NCBI GenBank assembly: GCA_947589605.1
Contig: CANQBR010000009.1
Coordinates: 1-51,373 of the forward strand
From: an uncultured Phascolarctobacterium sp.
GTDB taxonomy: Bacteria > Bacillota > Negativicutes > Acidaminococcales > Acidaminococcaceae
Direction of reading: 5' to 3'
Length of the DNA: 51,373 nucleotides
This document shows positions 1-7,921 of this stretch, piece after piece. Both the position numbers and the translations under genes were made by a program. Every line of letters starts with the position of its first letter. Position 1 is the stretch's first letter. The notes beneath the pieces are model-generated. The model worked only from the letters and a program-made list of their open reading frames with translations, ran no database searches and was not told where the DNA came from.

Positions 1-565
1 CTCCCTCTTGATTTTTGATGGGAGTGACCACCGTCAAAACATCTTCGCCCAGCTCGTTATCGACTTCTTCCACCACGGAGTTCTCGCCGCGAAAAGCTTT
101 TTCCACCGCCTGCTTCACTTTCGGCGTCAGCTGCTCGTATGCTTCTTTGCGGTCGGCCGGCAGAGGGCGGGGCCGCAGGTGAGGTGGTTTGGGCCCGTGT
201 TTTTTTCTCTGCTCCGCGGCTTTCAAATTCAGCGACAGCTCTCTGTTGCTGTCCACCACCCAAACCAAACCGGGAGTGACATCGTCCAAAAAATTCAAAA
301 AAGGATTTTTCGCCAGATTATCGCCGTAATATTTCTCCATCACCGGCAAATTTCTGCGGATGGTGCGGCTGAGGCGGACAGACTGAGCCTGCATTTGATT
401 TTTCTTCAAGATGACGGTCTGTGCTCTGAGGAAATAGGCGAAGCACAGGCCCAAAAAAATGCAAAAAAGGACGATGATGAGGCTGAAGTACCCTAACTGC
501 CGCCTGGCGATACGGTTTTTTCTGAAGTTGCCCGGAGAAAAACAACCGAAGAAATTCACAGCCAT
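1..565 (-). CDS. Sensor histidine kinase, N-terminal part (cut by window edge)
   Basis: Reading the minus strand from an ATG at 565 gives an open frame that runs off the left edge with no stop (about 188 codons visible). The visible part has a basic N terminus (residues 1-24), one hydrophobic transmembrane helix (about 25-46), and then an extracytoplasmic region with an Arg/Pro/His-rich stretch. The start lies 6 bp after the response regulator stop, and AAGGA overlaps that stop codon, so the two genes are translated together. The kinase core (HisKA and ATPase) must lie outside the window. The assignment as sensor kinase is inference from topology and from its position directly after an OmpR-type regulator; its signal is unknown. 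Confidence 0.82.
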   Translation of the reverse strand, partial: MAVNFFGCFSPGNFRKNRIARRQLGYFSLIIVLFCIFLGLCFAYFLRAQTVILKKNQMQAQSVRLSRTIRRNLPVMEKYYGDNLAKNPFLNFLDDVTPGLVWVVDSNRELSLNLKAAEQRKKHGPKPPHLRPRPLPADRKEAYEQLTPKVKQAVEKAFRGENSVVEEVDNELGEDVLTVVTPIKNQEG

Positions 566-571
566 CCGTCC

Positions 572-1264
572 TTATTTCGTATATTCGAATTTGTAGCCCT
601 TGCCCCACACGGTCTTGATGTCCCACTCGGGATGGGGATAGGCGGCCAGTTTGGCCCGCAGCCTTTTGATGTGAGAATCTACCGTGCGGCTGTCGCCTTC
701 GTAATCGTAGCCCCAAATGCTGTCCAAAAGATTGTCGCGGGTGAAAGTTTTGGAGCTGTTGCGGGCCATCACGTCCAAAAGCTCGATCTCTTTTTTGGTG
801 AGGGGCACTTCCTCCAGACCGATGCGGACGCTGTATTTGTCCATATCGATGTAGAGATTGCCCACTTCGAAAATGTTGTGGGCGCTCTGCTCCTGCTGCC
901 GCACCCGCCGCAGCACGGCCTTCACTCTGGCCATCACTTCGCTGGCAGAAAAAGGTTTCAGCACATAATCGTCGGCCCCCAATTCCAGCCCCATGATCCG
1001 CTCGTAATCTTCTCCTTTGGCGGTGACCATGATGATGGGCACCATGGACTGCCGCCGCAAGCGGCGGCACACTTCGAAGCCGTCTGTTTTGGGCATCATG
1101 ACGTCCAAAAGACAAATGGCGATCTCGCGGCTGTAGGTGGCGAAGGCGGCCAAAGCTTCTTCGCCATCGTAGGCCACCACGGGCTCAAAGCCCGCCTGCT
1201 TCGCATAAGCGGCGAGGATGTCGGTTATCTGCCTGTTGTCATCGGCGATCAGCATTTTTTTCAT
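572..1264 (-). CDS. OmpR/PhoB-family response regulator
   Basis: Transcription factor of a two-component system. The N-terminal receiver domain (about 1-118) shows the acidic pair in IADDN, the phosphoacceptor Asp in LLDVMMP, the switch Thr in MVTAK and the conserved Lys in VLKPF. The C-terminal winged-helix DNA-binding domain (about 135-230) ends with the WGKGYKFE signature. Length (about 230) is normal. The first in-frame ATG is at 1273, but it abuts the ribosome site AAAGGA; the ATG at 1264 (MKKMLIADD) has an 8-nt spacing and is preferred. It is the first gene of the pair with the downstream sensor kinase. The regulon cannot be told from the sequence. Confidence 0.95.
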   Translation of the reverse strand: MKKMLIADDNRQITDILAAYAKQAGFEPVVAYDGEEALAAFATYSREIAICLLDVMMPKTDGFEVCRRLRRQSMVPIIMVTAKGEDYERIMGLELGADDYVLKPFSASEVMARVKAVLRRVRQQEQSAHNIFEVGNLYIDMDKYSVRIGLEEVPLTKKEIELLDVMARNSSKTFTRDNLLDSIWGYDYEGDSRTVDSHIKRLRAKLAAYPHPEWDIKTVWGKGYKFEYTK

Positions 1265-1299
1265 CTGCATCATCCTTTGAGCAGAGCGATATTTTTTTA

Positions 1300-1329
1300 A
1301 TTATACCACAGACTGCGGGGGAGGGGCAA
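1300..1329 (-). promoter_or_regulatory. Promoter of the two-component operon
   Basis: On the minus strand a perfect TATAAT (1300-1305) is preceded by TGG, an extended -10. A weak -35 (TTGCCC, 1324-1329) lies 18 bp upstream. It is about 35 bp before the regulator start. Confidence 0.6.
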
Positions 1330-1397
1330 CGCAAGGGCGGTCTGCGAAAAAAGAGCGCAGCCTAAAGATCCCCGCCTTTTTTCGCAAGCCTTCACGC

Positions 1398-1440
1398 AAA
1401 AAGCTCCCATCGCTCAGAAAAAGTCGAACGAAAGGAGCCT
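1398..1440 (-). terminator. Probable terminator after the membrane protein gene
   Basis: On the minus strand GGCTCC pairs with GGGAGC across a 24-nt loop and is followed by TTTTT. It lies about 30 bp beyond the stop of the gene at 1469. The long loop lowers confidence. Confidence 0.4.
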
Positions 1441-1468
1441 CGGTCTTTTTTAAGATGGTAAATTTTTT

Positions 1469-2122
1469 TCAATCGGCCTCCGGGGACTTCTGCTTTTTCT
1501 TTTGCGCCGCCCGCAGTTCCGAAAGGCAGCACACCGCAGCCGCCGCTATGATCATGAAGCCCACCGTCTCCATGCTCTCTTCCACAAAAGTTTTGACAGC
1601 ACCGGCCACCCGGCGCTCCACCACCAGCCGCCACAGCACGCCCATGCCGTAAACTCTTGATACCAGCAGCACCCACAGCAGCCCCACGGCCAAAACGAAA
1701 TAGCTCTTGCTTTGCATAAATGAGGCCAAACTGCGGCCCGCCTCCTCTCTGCCGTTCTTGCGCAGGGCCAACCAGATGCAGAAAAAAGCCAAAGGCAGGG
1801 CTATGTAGGTCCAAGCTCCGTGAAAAAGAGCGGCGTCGAAAAAGGCGTCCAATTCCCGCACGGCCATGCAGCCGACGAAGCCTCCCACCAAATAGAGCCC
1901 TCTTTCACGATAATGCCGGGCGGCCCACCAATAACAAAAAGCTGCGAACCAAAGAAGAAGGGCCTGAGTGTTTTCCGTCCAGCCGCCTTCTCTGAGGCCG
2001 CGGTTGATCTTGTAATCGTAATAGACCAAAAGGCCCGTCACGGCCAAGGCCGCCGTCACCAGCAAAGCGACGCCCAAAAATCGGGCGGCTCTCTTCAAAA
2101 TAAATCTTTCGTCTGTGCTCAC
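1469..2122 (-). CDS. Unknown polytopic membrane protein
   Basis: I do not recognise the family. The product (about 217 residues) has six hydrophobic segments, the first near residues 11-33, with Trp/Tyr-rich second and fourth segments, and a Lys-rich C-terminal tail (KKKQKSPEAD). An Arg/Glu/Asp-containing segment (MAVRELDAFFD) sits between helices three and four and could be functional. The longer frame to an ATG at 2200 is rejected because that codon lies inside a good promoter (TAAAAT at 2191-2196). The GTG at 2122 (VSTDERF) is the first plausible start downstream of it, though its ribosome site is weak. Monocistronic, between two unrelated units. Confidence 0.72.
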   Translation of the reverse strand: MSTDERFILKRAARFLGVALLVTAALAVTGLLVYYDYKINRGLREGGWTENTQALLLWFAAFCYWWAARHYRERGLYLVGGFVGCMAVRELDAFFDAALFHGAWTYIALPLAFFCIWLALRKNGREEAGRSLASFMQSKSYFVLAVGLLWVLLVSRVYGMGVLWRLVVERRVAGAVKTFVEESMETVGFMIIAAAAVCCLSELRAAQKKKQKSPEAD

Positions 2123-2190
2123 GTTTCTCTCAACACACCTTTGCGGATCTTTCTTCGGGCAATTTTGCCTTTGCTCTTCGGCACGAAAGT

Positions 2191-2219
2191 ATTTTATCAT
2201 AATTTTATTTTTTGTGCAA
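2191..2219 (-). promoter_or_regulatory. Promoter of the membrane protein gene
   Basis: Minus strand TTGCAC (2214-2219), a 17-bp spacer, then TAAAAT (2191-2196) preceded by TGA. This placement excludes the in-frame ATG at 2200 as start. The rest of the gap 2220-2334 shows nothing further that I can name. Confidence 0.6.
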
Positions 2220-2334
2220 AATGTTCCCGCAAAATTTTCCCGGCGCTCTCTGCCTGAAGCTTTTCTGCGAGAAGAGTTTGCTCACGGCAACGTCTTTTCG
2301 CAAAAGAGCTCCGCCGAAAACGCTGAGAGCAAAA

Positions 2335-2379
2335 GAAAAACAGGCGACGGCCCGCGGCAGTTTGCCGGCCCGTTGCCTG
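2335..2379. terminator. Bidirectional rho-independent terminator
   Basis: A GC-rich stem (CAGGCGACGG against CGTTGCCTG, with G-U pairs; inner CGGC/GCCG) is flanked by five A on the left and six T on the right. On the minus strand it ends the aldo/keto reductase transcript. Confidence 0.7.
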
Positions 2380-2429
2380 CTTTTTTAGTTTTACTTTTGT
2401 TTTTTCGCGAAGGCTTCGCCGAATTTTTT

Positions 2430-3530
2430 TCAGCAGCCGAAATAGGCGGCGATCTCTTTCATCCGCCGGCTCTGAGGAGCCTTGAAGGGACAGCGGCGGT
2501 CGCAGTGACCGCAGCCGATGCAGTCCCCCGCTTTTTTGCTCAGCTTGTCGTAATGACCGGCCGCCAATTTATCTCCGGCCAGAGCCAAGTCGTAATATTT
2601 GTTGATCAGGCCGATATAAAGGCCCTGGGGGCAAGGCCGGCAGTGATCGCAATAAACGCAGTTGCCCATGGCTGCGGCGGGAGTGAAACTGCCGATGAGA
2701 GAATAATCTCTTTCGGCCGGGGAAGCAAGGGGATATCGCAGCAAAGTGCGCAAGTCTTCTTGATCTCTCACGCCCGGCACCACCGTCAAAACTCCCGGCC
2801 GATCCAAAGCGTATTGGATGCATTGACTGTGGGTGAGAGCTGCGCCGAAGGGAGACGCCCCTTCATCCAGCAATTTGCCGGCGAAGAAAGGCTTCATCAC
2901 CGAGATGCCCACGCCCTGAGCCTGACACCTGCGGAAGAGGCGAGCCCTTTCCGCATTGCTGCCCACGGCCAATTCGTCTCCCTGCTCCAGATCGTAAGCG
3001 GGATTGACGGAGAACATCATCATATCCACTTCGACGTTGTCTAACACTTTCATCGCCACAGAGGGAGTGTGTGAAGAAAAGCCGATGTGCCGAAGTCTGC
3101 CCGCCTCTTTTTCTTTTCTCGCAAGATCCAAAAGGCCGGAGGCGGCGATCTCTTCAAAGTCTTCCTCTTCGTCCACGCAATGCAAGAAGCCGAAGTCGGC
3201 GTAGTCGGTGCCCAAAGTTTTCAACTCCCAGCGATAGGTCCTCTCTATCTCCCGGAAGTCCCGCGACCACCCGTACTCGCCCTTGGAGTTATAAACTGCT
3301 CCCAAGTGGAGTTGGAACAGCACCTTCTCTCTTTTTCGGGCGATGGCCCGGCCGAAGGGAGCGTAAACATTGGCGGCCCCGGCGCAAAGGTCGAAGAAAT
3401 TGATGCCCTCATCGATCGCCGTGCCGATGATCTTTTCGATGGCAGCATCCGTATTGGCCCAGATGCTGCCGGTGCCCAAGCCCAGCACTCCTATCTTTTC
3501 TCCGCCGTGAGGCAGGCTTCTGTATTCCAT
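2430..3530 (-). CDS. Aldo/keto reductase with C-terminal 4Fe-4S domain
   Basis: Cytosolic oxidoreductase of 366 residues. The N-terminal three quarters is an aldo/keto reductase barrel (LGLGTGSIW, then NFFDLCAGAANVY where the family has the catalytic Asp/Tyr region, and HIGFSSHTPSVA). The C-terminal part is a ferredoxin-like region: CVYCDHCRPCP (about 290-300) and CIGCGHCDRRCPF (about 338-350). This Fe-S subfamily is common in anaerobes and is mostly uncharacterised; its substrate is unknown. The start is well supported by GAGGAG 6-7 nt upstream. The consensus catalytic Tyr (usually in an A.xYG context) appears here as NVYAPFG, which is compatible. Single gene with its own terminator. Confidence 0.94.
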   Translation of the reverse strand: MEYRSLPHGGEKIGVLGLGTGSIWANTDAAIEKIIGTAIDEGINFFDLCAGAANVYAPFGRAIARKREKVLFQLHLGAVYNSKGEYGWSRDFREIERTYRWELKTLGTDYADFGFLHCVDEEEDFEEIAASGLLDLARKEKEAGRLRHIGFSSHTPSVAMKVLDNVEVDMMMFSVNPAYDLEQGDELAVGSNAERARLFRRCQAQGVGISVMKPFFAGKLLDEGASPFGAALTHSQCIQYALDRPGVLTVVPGVRDQEDLRTLLRYPLASPAERDYSLIGSFTPAAAMGNCVYCDHCRPCPQGLYIGLINKYYDLALAGDKLAAGHYDKLSKKAGDCIGCGHCDRRCPFKAPQSRRMKEIAAYFGC

Positions 3531-3571
3531 ATTTTTTCTCCTCGACTTTTTTTCACGATCTGCAATACGAG

Positions 3572-3599
3572 GGACGGCCGTATTTTTCGGCGACCGTCC
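3572..3599 (-). terminator. Hairpin between ecfT and the reductase gene
   Basis: GGACGG(CCG..CGG)CCGTCC forms a nested stem just downstream of ecfT on the minus strand. It lacks a clear T tract, so it may be an mRNA 3' stabiliser or a weak terminator. Confidence 0.35.
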
Positions 3600-3660
3600 T
3601 TCTCTTCGCGAAAATTCATAAAATTTTTGCTCGGCAAAACAGCCGCCGCCCCGTCAGCCT

Positions 3661-4338
3661 CTACGCTCCCAAAAAATATTTTTCCCAGAAGGGGAAGCTG
3701 CAGCCGGCCAGCACCAAAAGCAGGACCAGATAATCCAAAATATTCAGCTTCTCCGGCGGCATGTTCTTATAAGTGTTGTTGCCGAAACCTTTCAGCTCCA
3801 TGCTGAGGGCCAACGTCTCCGACTTGGCCACCGCCCGCATCACCAACGGCCTTATCACCACCAGATAAGCCAAAAAACGTTTGATGAAATTCTGTCGGTT
3901 AGAATAACCGCGGCAGCTCTGAGCGTCCAAAGTTATCTCGCTGTCCAGCAAAAAGTTGGGCACGAAACGAAGGGCCGTCGTCAGCATGAAGGCGTATTCG
4001 CAGGGCAGCCGGAATTTTTCCACGAGGGCTTTGGCGATGTCTTGGATGCGGCAGGCCGCCAACAAACAGAGAAAGGCCATGGTCATCACCAACATCCTGA
4101 GGCCGCCGATGAGAGACTGGATCAAAGGAGTGCCGAAGAGCAGCTGCAGCAGCACCATAAGACCGGTGAATACCGCCAGCCCGCCGATGGCCGCCAAAGT
4201 CATTTGATCGTGCTTGATATAAAGAAGCAGCGTCAATTCCAACACCAAGATAGTGGCCACTGCCTCTGTGGGCAAAATGAAGACCCAGGCCGTCACGGCC
4301 AGAGTAACGATGATCTGAGTAAAAGCCGCTAAGCGCAC
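3661..4338 (-). CDS. ecfT: ECF transporter T component (EcfT)
   Basis: Transmembrane scaffold that couples two ATPases to the substrate-binding S component in energy-coupling-factor importers. About 225 residues with several helices in the first half and a long amphipathic coupling region after residue 130. The two short coupling motifs are visible: SCRGY (about 148-152), and SMELKGFG (about 185-192) where the usual Arg is replaced by Lys. The GTG start at 4338 follows GGGAGG with 9-nt spacing and overlaps the end of the upstream ATPase gene by 10 bp, showing translational coupling. Last gene of the S-A-A'-T operon. Confidence 0.92.
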   Translation of the reverse strand: MRLAAFTQIIVTLAVTAWVFILPTEAVATILVLELTLLLYIKHDQMTLAAIGGLAVFTGLMVLLQLLFGTPLIQSLIGGLRMLVMTMAFLCLLAACRIQDIAKALVEKFRLPCEYAFMLTTALRFVPNFLLDSEITLDAQSCRGYSNRQNFIKRFLAYLVVIRPLVMRAVAKSETLALSMELKGFGNNTYKNMPPEKLNILDYLVLLLVLAGCSFPFWEKYFLGA

Positions 4339-5153
4339 GGGCCCGCACCTCCCTCTTTTTTATCGCAAGTGAGAAGCTCGCAGAGTTCTTCGACGGTGGC
4401 GGCTCTCACGCCCATGCCCGCCGCCACGGCACAAACGCCGGGCTGCCGCAGCCCCCACTGTTCAAGAGGCTGACTGCCGTCGAATAAGGCGGCGGGGCTG
4501 CCGTCGTAGACCAGCCGGCCCGAACTGAGCACCACGGCCCGGCGGGCAAAACGGCGCACCACATCCATATCGTGAGAGATGAGCACTATGGTCACGCCCT
4601 GCTCTCTGTTCAATTTGTCGAGATGAGCCATCATGCCTTCGATCTCCAAAGCATCTTGGCCGTTGGTGATCTCATCCAAGATCAAAGTGCGAGGGCAAAG
4701 AGCCATGGCCGCCGCCACGCCCAGCCTTCTTTTTTGTCCGAAAGAAAGGAGACGGGGATAGGAATCTTTCAGTTCCGTCAGCCCCATGGCCGCCAAAGCT
4801 CCTTCGACTTGCTCTTTCACTTGGGCCTCCGGCAATTTTTTCACCCGCGGCCCGTAGGCCACCTCTTCATAAACGCTGTCGGCCAAAATTTGCAGGTCGG
4901 GGTTTTGAAAAACATACCCGATCTTATCGGCTAAGTCGGCCGGCTCTTTTGAAGCTATATCTTCGCCGTCCACCAAGATCTCGCCGCTGCGGGGATGACA
5001 CAACGCCATGAAGAGACGGCTCAAGGTCGTTTTGCCGCTGCCGTTGTGTCCTAAGAGGGCGACGAATTCTCCGTCGCCTATGGCAAGGTCCATGTCGAAG
5101 ATCACCGGCCTGCCTCGAGTGTAAGCATAGTTCACTTTTCTAGCTTCCAACAT
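4329..5153 (-). CDS. ecfA: ECF transporter ATPase (EcfA-type)
   Basis: Cytosolic ABC ATPase of 274 residues. Walker A GHNGSGKTTL (about 35-44), Q-loop in YVFQNPDLQ, signature LSFGQKRRLG (variant of LSGGQ), Walker B TLILDEITNG, and switch His in LISHDMD. QNPDLQ and EVAYGP are typical of ECF ATPases. A C-terminal extension of about 55 residues follows the ABC domain. The start overlaps the stop of the preceding ATPase gene by 14 bp. It should form a heterodimer with the next-listed ATPase and dock on EcfT. Confidence 0.93.
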   Translation of the reverse strand: MLEARKVNYAYTRGRPVIFDMDLAIGDGEFVALLGHNGSGKTTLSRLFMALCHPRSGEILVDGEDIASKEPADLADKIGYVFQNPDLQILADSVYEEVAYGPRVKKLPEAQVKEQVEGALAAMGLTELKDSYPRLLSFGQKRRLGVAAAMALCPRTLILDEITNGQDALEIEGMMAHLDKLNREQGVTIVLISHDMDVVRRFARRAVVLSSGRLVYDGSPAALFDGSQPLEQWGLRQPGVCAVAAGMGVRAATVEELCELLTCDKKEGGAGPCA

Positions 5154-6027
5154 GGCCCGTGCCCTCCTTTGCTCTCACGCCCCGACGTTTGAGGTCTTCC
5201 ACGGCCTCTTCTTCGCTTCGCCAATTTCCCAATCTCAGGCCCAAACGCTCTTCAAGGCCCAATTTCATCTGCCACAGTGTGGGCAGCAGAGGCCGCAGTT
5301 CTGCATCTTGATAAACAACGGGAGCGGCGGCGTCGAAACTGTCGGCGACCAACAGTTCGCCCTCTTTCAAAGCGATCAGGTCCGTCACGTAGGGCAGCAG
5401 AAAATCCATACGGTGCTCCACTGCTAAGATAGTCGTGCCGAGGCGCCGATGGATGGAGGCCAGCAGACTGTATAAACTTTGCGCACCATCCGGGTCCATA
5501 GCCGAAACAGGCTCATCCAAAACGATGAGCTCGGGCTCCACCGCCAAAGTGGAAGCCAAAAGCAATCTTTGCCGTTGACCGCCGCTCAATTCGTCTAAAC
5601 GATAAGTTTCACGGCCGGGCAAGCCCACCGCTTCCAAAGCCCAGCTTACTCTCTTTTCGACTTCTTCCGGTTTGAAGCCGTGGTTCAAAAGACTGAAGGC
5701 CACTTCTTCACCGGCGGTGAGAGACACCAGCTGGCTCTCGTAATCTTCCATGATGAAGCCCACGTGCATGGCGATGTCGCTGACTCTCTGTCCTTTGGTG
5801 CTTTTTCCCAAAACTTTCACATCGCCGGCATAACGGCCGCCCATATAAAAGGGCACGATGCCGGTGATGGCTCGGCAAAGAGTGGTCTTGCCCGCGCCGC
5901 TGGGGCCTATCAAACAGGTGAAGCTCCCTTTGTCCACCTTCAAGTTGATGTCCCGCAGCACGACCTGCCCGGGCGGGGTAGCCTTGTAAGCAAAATAAAA
6001 TTTTTCGATGGCGATCTGTGCTGTCAC
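5140..6027 (-). CDS. ECF transporter ATPase (EcfA'-type)
   Basis: Second ABC ATPase of the same transporter, 295 residues. Walker A GPSGAGKTTL (about 42-51), signature LSGGQRQRLL, Walker B LIVLDEPVSAMD, and switch His in AVEHRMD. Starts with GTG at 6027 behind AGGAGGG; its start overlaps the stop of the S-component gene by 4 bp. About 65 C-terminal residues follow the ATPase core. With ecfA it supplies the ATP-driven motion that topples the S component. Confidence 0.93.
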   Translation of the reverse strand: MTAQIAIEKFYFAYKATPPGQVVLRDINLKVDKGSFTCLIGPSGAGKTTLCRAITGIVPFYMGGRYAGDVKVLGKSTKGQRVSDIAMHVGFIMEDYESQLVSLTAGEEVAFSLLNHGFKPEEVEKRVSWALEAVGLPGRETYRLDELSGGQRQRLLLASTLAVEPELIVLDEPVSAMDPDGAQSLYSLLASIHRRLGTTILAVEHRMDFLLPYVTDLIALKEGELLVADSFDAAAPVVYQDAELRPLLPTLWQMKLGLEERLGLRLGNWRSEEEAVEDLKRRGVRAKEGTGHVGS

Positions 6028-6593
6028 TTTCTACCCTCCTGCGCATAAAACAATCGTTTCACCGGAGCGAAAAGCAAAAAAGTGATCAGCCCGTTCAACA
6101 GGCCTATCACCGCCACTACCGGCAGCATGGCATAGACCCACACCGACAGAGGCAGCCCCAGCACGAGTTTGAGGATGAAAGTAAAAACGCTGCCGCTGGC
6201 CATGGTGGCCAAAAAGCCGGTGACCAAAGGGCGCAGCTTCCACTCGCCCAGCCCTGCGGCCAGCATCGCTTTCACCACCAGGCAGCAGAGGATGGCGCCG
6301 CTCAATTCGCTGGCGATGTTGCCCAAAGGGAAAGCCGATTTGGATGAAGGCACCAGCGTCAGACCGGCGATGAAACCGATCCCCACCGCCTGGCTCAATT
6401 TGGGATTGAACATACTGATGACGATGGAATACATGGCGATGGTCCAGTTGGGTGTCACGCCGCCCACGTTGGGGCTAACGGTGTGAAGGATGATCCCGAT
6501 GGCAAAGAGCATAGCAGTTATGGCCACCCAGCGATAGCCTTCCTGCAGCGGCTCTACTTCTTCCAAAGGGGGCAAAGACTTCGACTCGTCCAT
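6024..6593 (-). CDS. ECF transporter S component, TrpP-like
   Basis: Small integral membrane substrate-binding subunit with about five to six hydrophobic segments after a short acidic cytosolic N terminus. The first helix begins WVAITAMLFAIGIILH and is followed by a Pro/Asn/Gly-rich loop. That pattern, and the SAFPLGNIASEL loop, resemble TrpP tryptophan S components, but this is recognition by eye; specificity is not proven. The ATG at 6593 is preferred; a GTG at 6605 overlaps the GGGAGG ribosome site. As first gene of an operon with its own A, A' and T genes it probably belongs to a dedicated transporter. No T-box, TRAP or riboswitch signature was seen in the short leader. Confidence 0.82.
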   Translation of the reverse strand: MDESKSLPPLEEVEPLQEGYRWVAITAMLFAIGIILHTVSPNVGGVTPNWTIAMYSIVISMFNPKLSQAVGIGFIAGLTLVPSSKSAFPLGNIASELSGAILCCLVVKAMLAAGLGEWKLRPLVTGFLATMASGSVFTFILKLVLGLPLSVWVYAMLPVVAVIGLLNGLITFLLFAPVKRLFYAQEGRK

Positions 6594-6634
6594 CTGTTGC
6601 GACACCTCCCGAAAAATTTTCCCGTTTGTTTTTT

Positions 6635-6640
6635 ATTGTA
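6635..6640 (-). promoter_or_regulatory. Candidate -10 of the ECF operon
   Basis: Minus strand TACAAT about 40 bp before the S-component start; no convincing -35. The divergent DUF1847 gene must be transcribed from the same 190-bp gap, where a GCTCGAGC palindrome (6698-6706) also lies. Confidence 0.35.
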
Positions 6641-6787
6641 TCACACTTAAAAGAAAAGTAATAGAAAAAAGGCCGAGGCCTGTTCAAATAAGTGTCGCTG
6701 CTCGAGCGGCAGGATTTTTATTTTCATACATAGAATAAAATTTCACGGTCGAAGACAAGCAACGTTGCGAAAAGAGGAGGAACTTTT

Positions 6788-7384
6788 ATGAATTGCGCCT
6801 TTTGCCCTCATCATAATTGCTACACCAAAGGCCAAAATTGCAGCGGCCGCAGTCAGGAGGCTGCCTTGGCTCTCTACGACGAGCAAGATAAAAAGATCAT
6901 GCTGGCAGCGGCAGCCACCGAGAGCCGCAACTATTTGAAGATGACCCGCTTGGAAGAAGTGCTCTTCTTCGCTCAACAATTAAACGTGAAGAAGGTGGGC
7001 ATCGCCTTTTGCATCGGTCTGGCCGCCGAGGCTCGTTTTTGCGCTCAATATTTGCAAAACGCCGGGCTCAAAGTGGAGAGCGTCTGCTGCAAAAACTGCG
7101 GCATCGATAAAGATGAGCTCGCTTTGGAAAAGATCAAGCCCGGGCAGTTCGAGGCCATGTGCAATCCCCGCATGCAGGCAGAGCTCCTCAATAAGGCGGG
7201 CACCGAATACAATTTCATCGTCGGTCTCTGCGTAGGCCACGATATGGTCTTCACCAAAGCCAGCGAGGCCCCGGTCTCCACTCTCATCGCCAAAGACAGA
7301 GTGCTGGCCAATAATCCGGCCGGAGCTGTCTACTCCCGCTATTGGCGGCGCAAGCTGGGCATTTTGGAAAAAGGCACGGTCTGA
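6788..7384 (+). CDS. DUF1847 Cys-rich metal-binding protein
   Basis: Cytosolic protein of 198 residues of the uncharacterised DUF1847 family. Cys clusters: CAFCPHHNC and QNC at the N terminus (about 3-20), FCIGLAAEARFC (about 74-86), and CCKNCGID (about 99-106), plus CNPRM and the GLCVGHDM motif. The pattern suggests a bound metal or Fe-S cluster; no enzymatic activity is known to me. The start is certain (AGAGGAGG 8-9 nt upstream). Single gene ending at a bidirectional terminator. Confidence 0.9.
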   Translation: MNCAFCPHHNCYTKGQNCSGRSQEAALALYDEQDKKIMLAAAATESRNYLKMTRLEEVLFFAQQLNVKKVGIAFCIGLAAEARFCAQYLQNAGLKVESVCCKNCGIDKDELALEKIKPGQFEAMCNPRMQAELLNKAGTEYNFIVGLCVGHDMVFTKASEAPVSTLIAKDRVLANNPAGAVYSRYWRRKLGILEKGTV

Positions 7385-7415
7385 AGGCCCCGCTGCCCCT
7401 CGCCCCTTCTTGAAC

Positions 7416-7450
7416 AAAAAAGCACCCCTGCCCGAGGGGCTCTCCTTTTT
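7416..7450. terminator. Bidirectional terminator
   Basis: CCCCT-GCCCG-AGGGG stem, with T-rich sequence on the right and six A on the left. Serves DUF1847 on plus and the VOC operon on minus. A smaller GGCAC/GTGCC hairpin follows at about 7460-7476. Confidence 0.7.
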
Positions 7451-7524
7451 CGATCTGAGGCACGGCTTTGTGCCCCCCGCTTTTTGGAAAAAGCAAAGCT
7501 GCATGAGCAAGGGTGTTTTTATAT

Positions 7525-7911
7525 TTATCTTTTTCTGTAAACTGCCAGCTCCACCAAATTGCCGTCGGGATCCCGCACATAGATGCTGTCCATGGGGCCC
7601 AAAGCGCCGTTGCGGGGCACCGGCCCCGCTTCGAGAGGCCAGCCTTTGGCGCAGAGCTCTTCTTTTATTTTCTCTATATCATCATCTTCAACGATCAGGC
7701 AGAGGTCCTGACTGCCCAAAGTGGGTCGCAGGGCCGCCGGCAAAAATTCTCCCGGGCGGCAGTGGATGTTGATCTTTTGTTTGTCCAACAAAAAGGCGCG
7801 GCGGCCGTTTTTCTCCGTCACCTCTAACCCCAAAATGTCGTGATAAAAATGACGGCACTTAGAGTAATCTTCTGTGGTGATCACCAAATGATCCAAGCCT
7901 TTGATTTTCAT
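7525..7911 (-). CDS. VOC (glyoxalase/bleomycin-resistance) family protein
   Basis: Small metalloprotein fold of 128 residues. Begins KGLDHLVITTEDY (first metal-ligand His at about residue 7) and ends SIYVRDPDGNLVELA, the VOC signature with the C-terminal Glu ligand; a central HCRP supplies another candidate His. Resembles the glyoxalase-like 'virulence protein' subgroup. Substrate unknown. Ribosome site GAGGAG upstream; it begins 10 bp after the LCP1 stop and is the last gene of the NUDIX - LCP2 - LCP1 - VOC operon. Confidence 0.9.
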   Translation of the reverse strand: MKIKGLDHLVITTEDYSKCRHFYHDILGLEVTEKNGRRAFLLDKQKINIHCRPGEFLPAALRPTLGSQDLCLIVEDDDIEKIKEELCAKGWPLEAGPVPRNGALGPMDSIYVRDPDGNLVELAVYRKR

Positions 7912-7921
7912 GAAATGCTCC

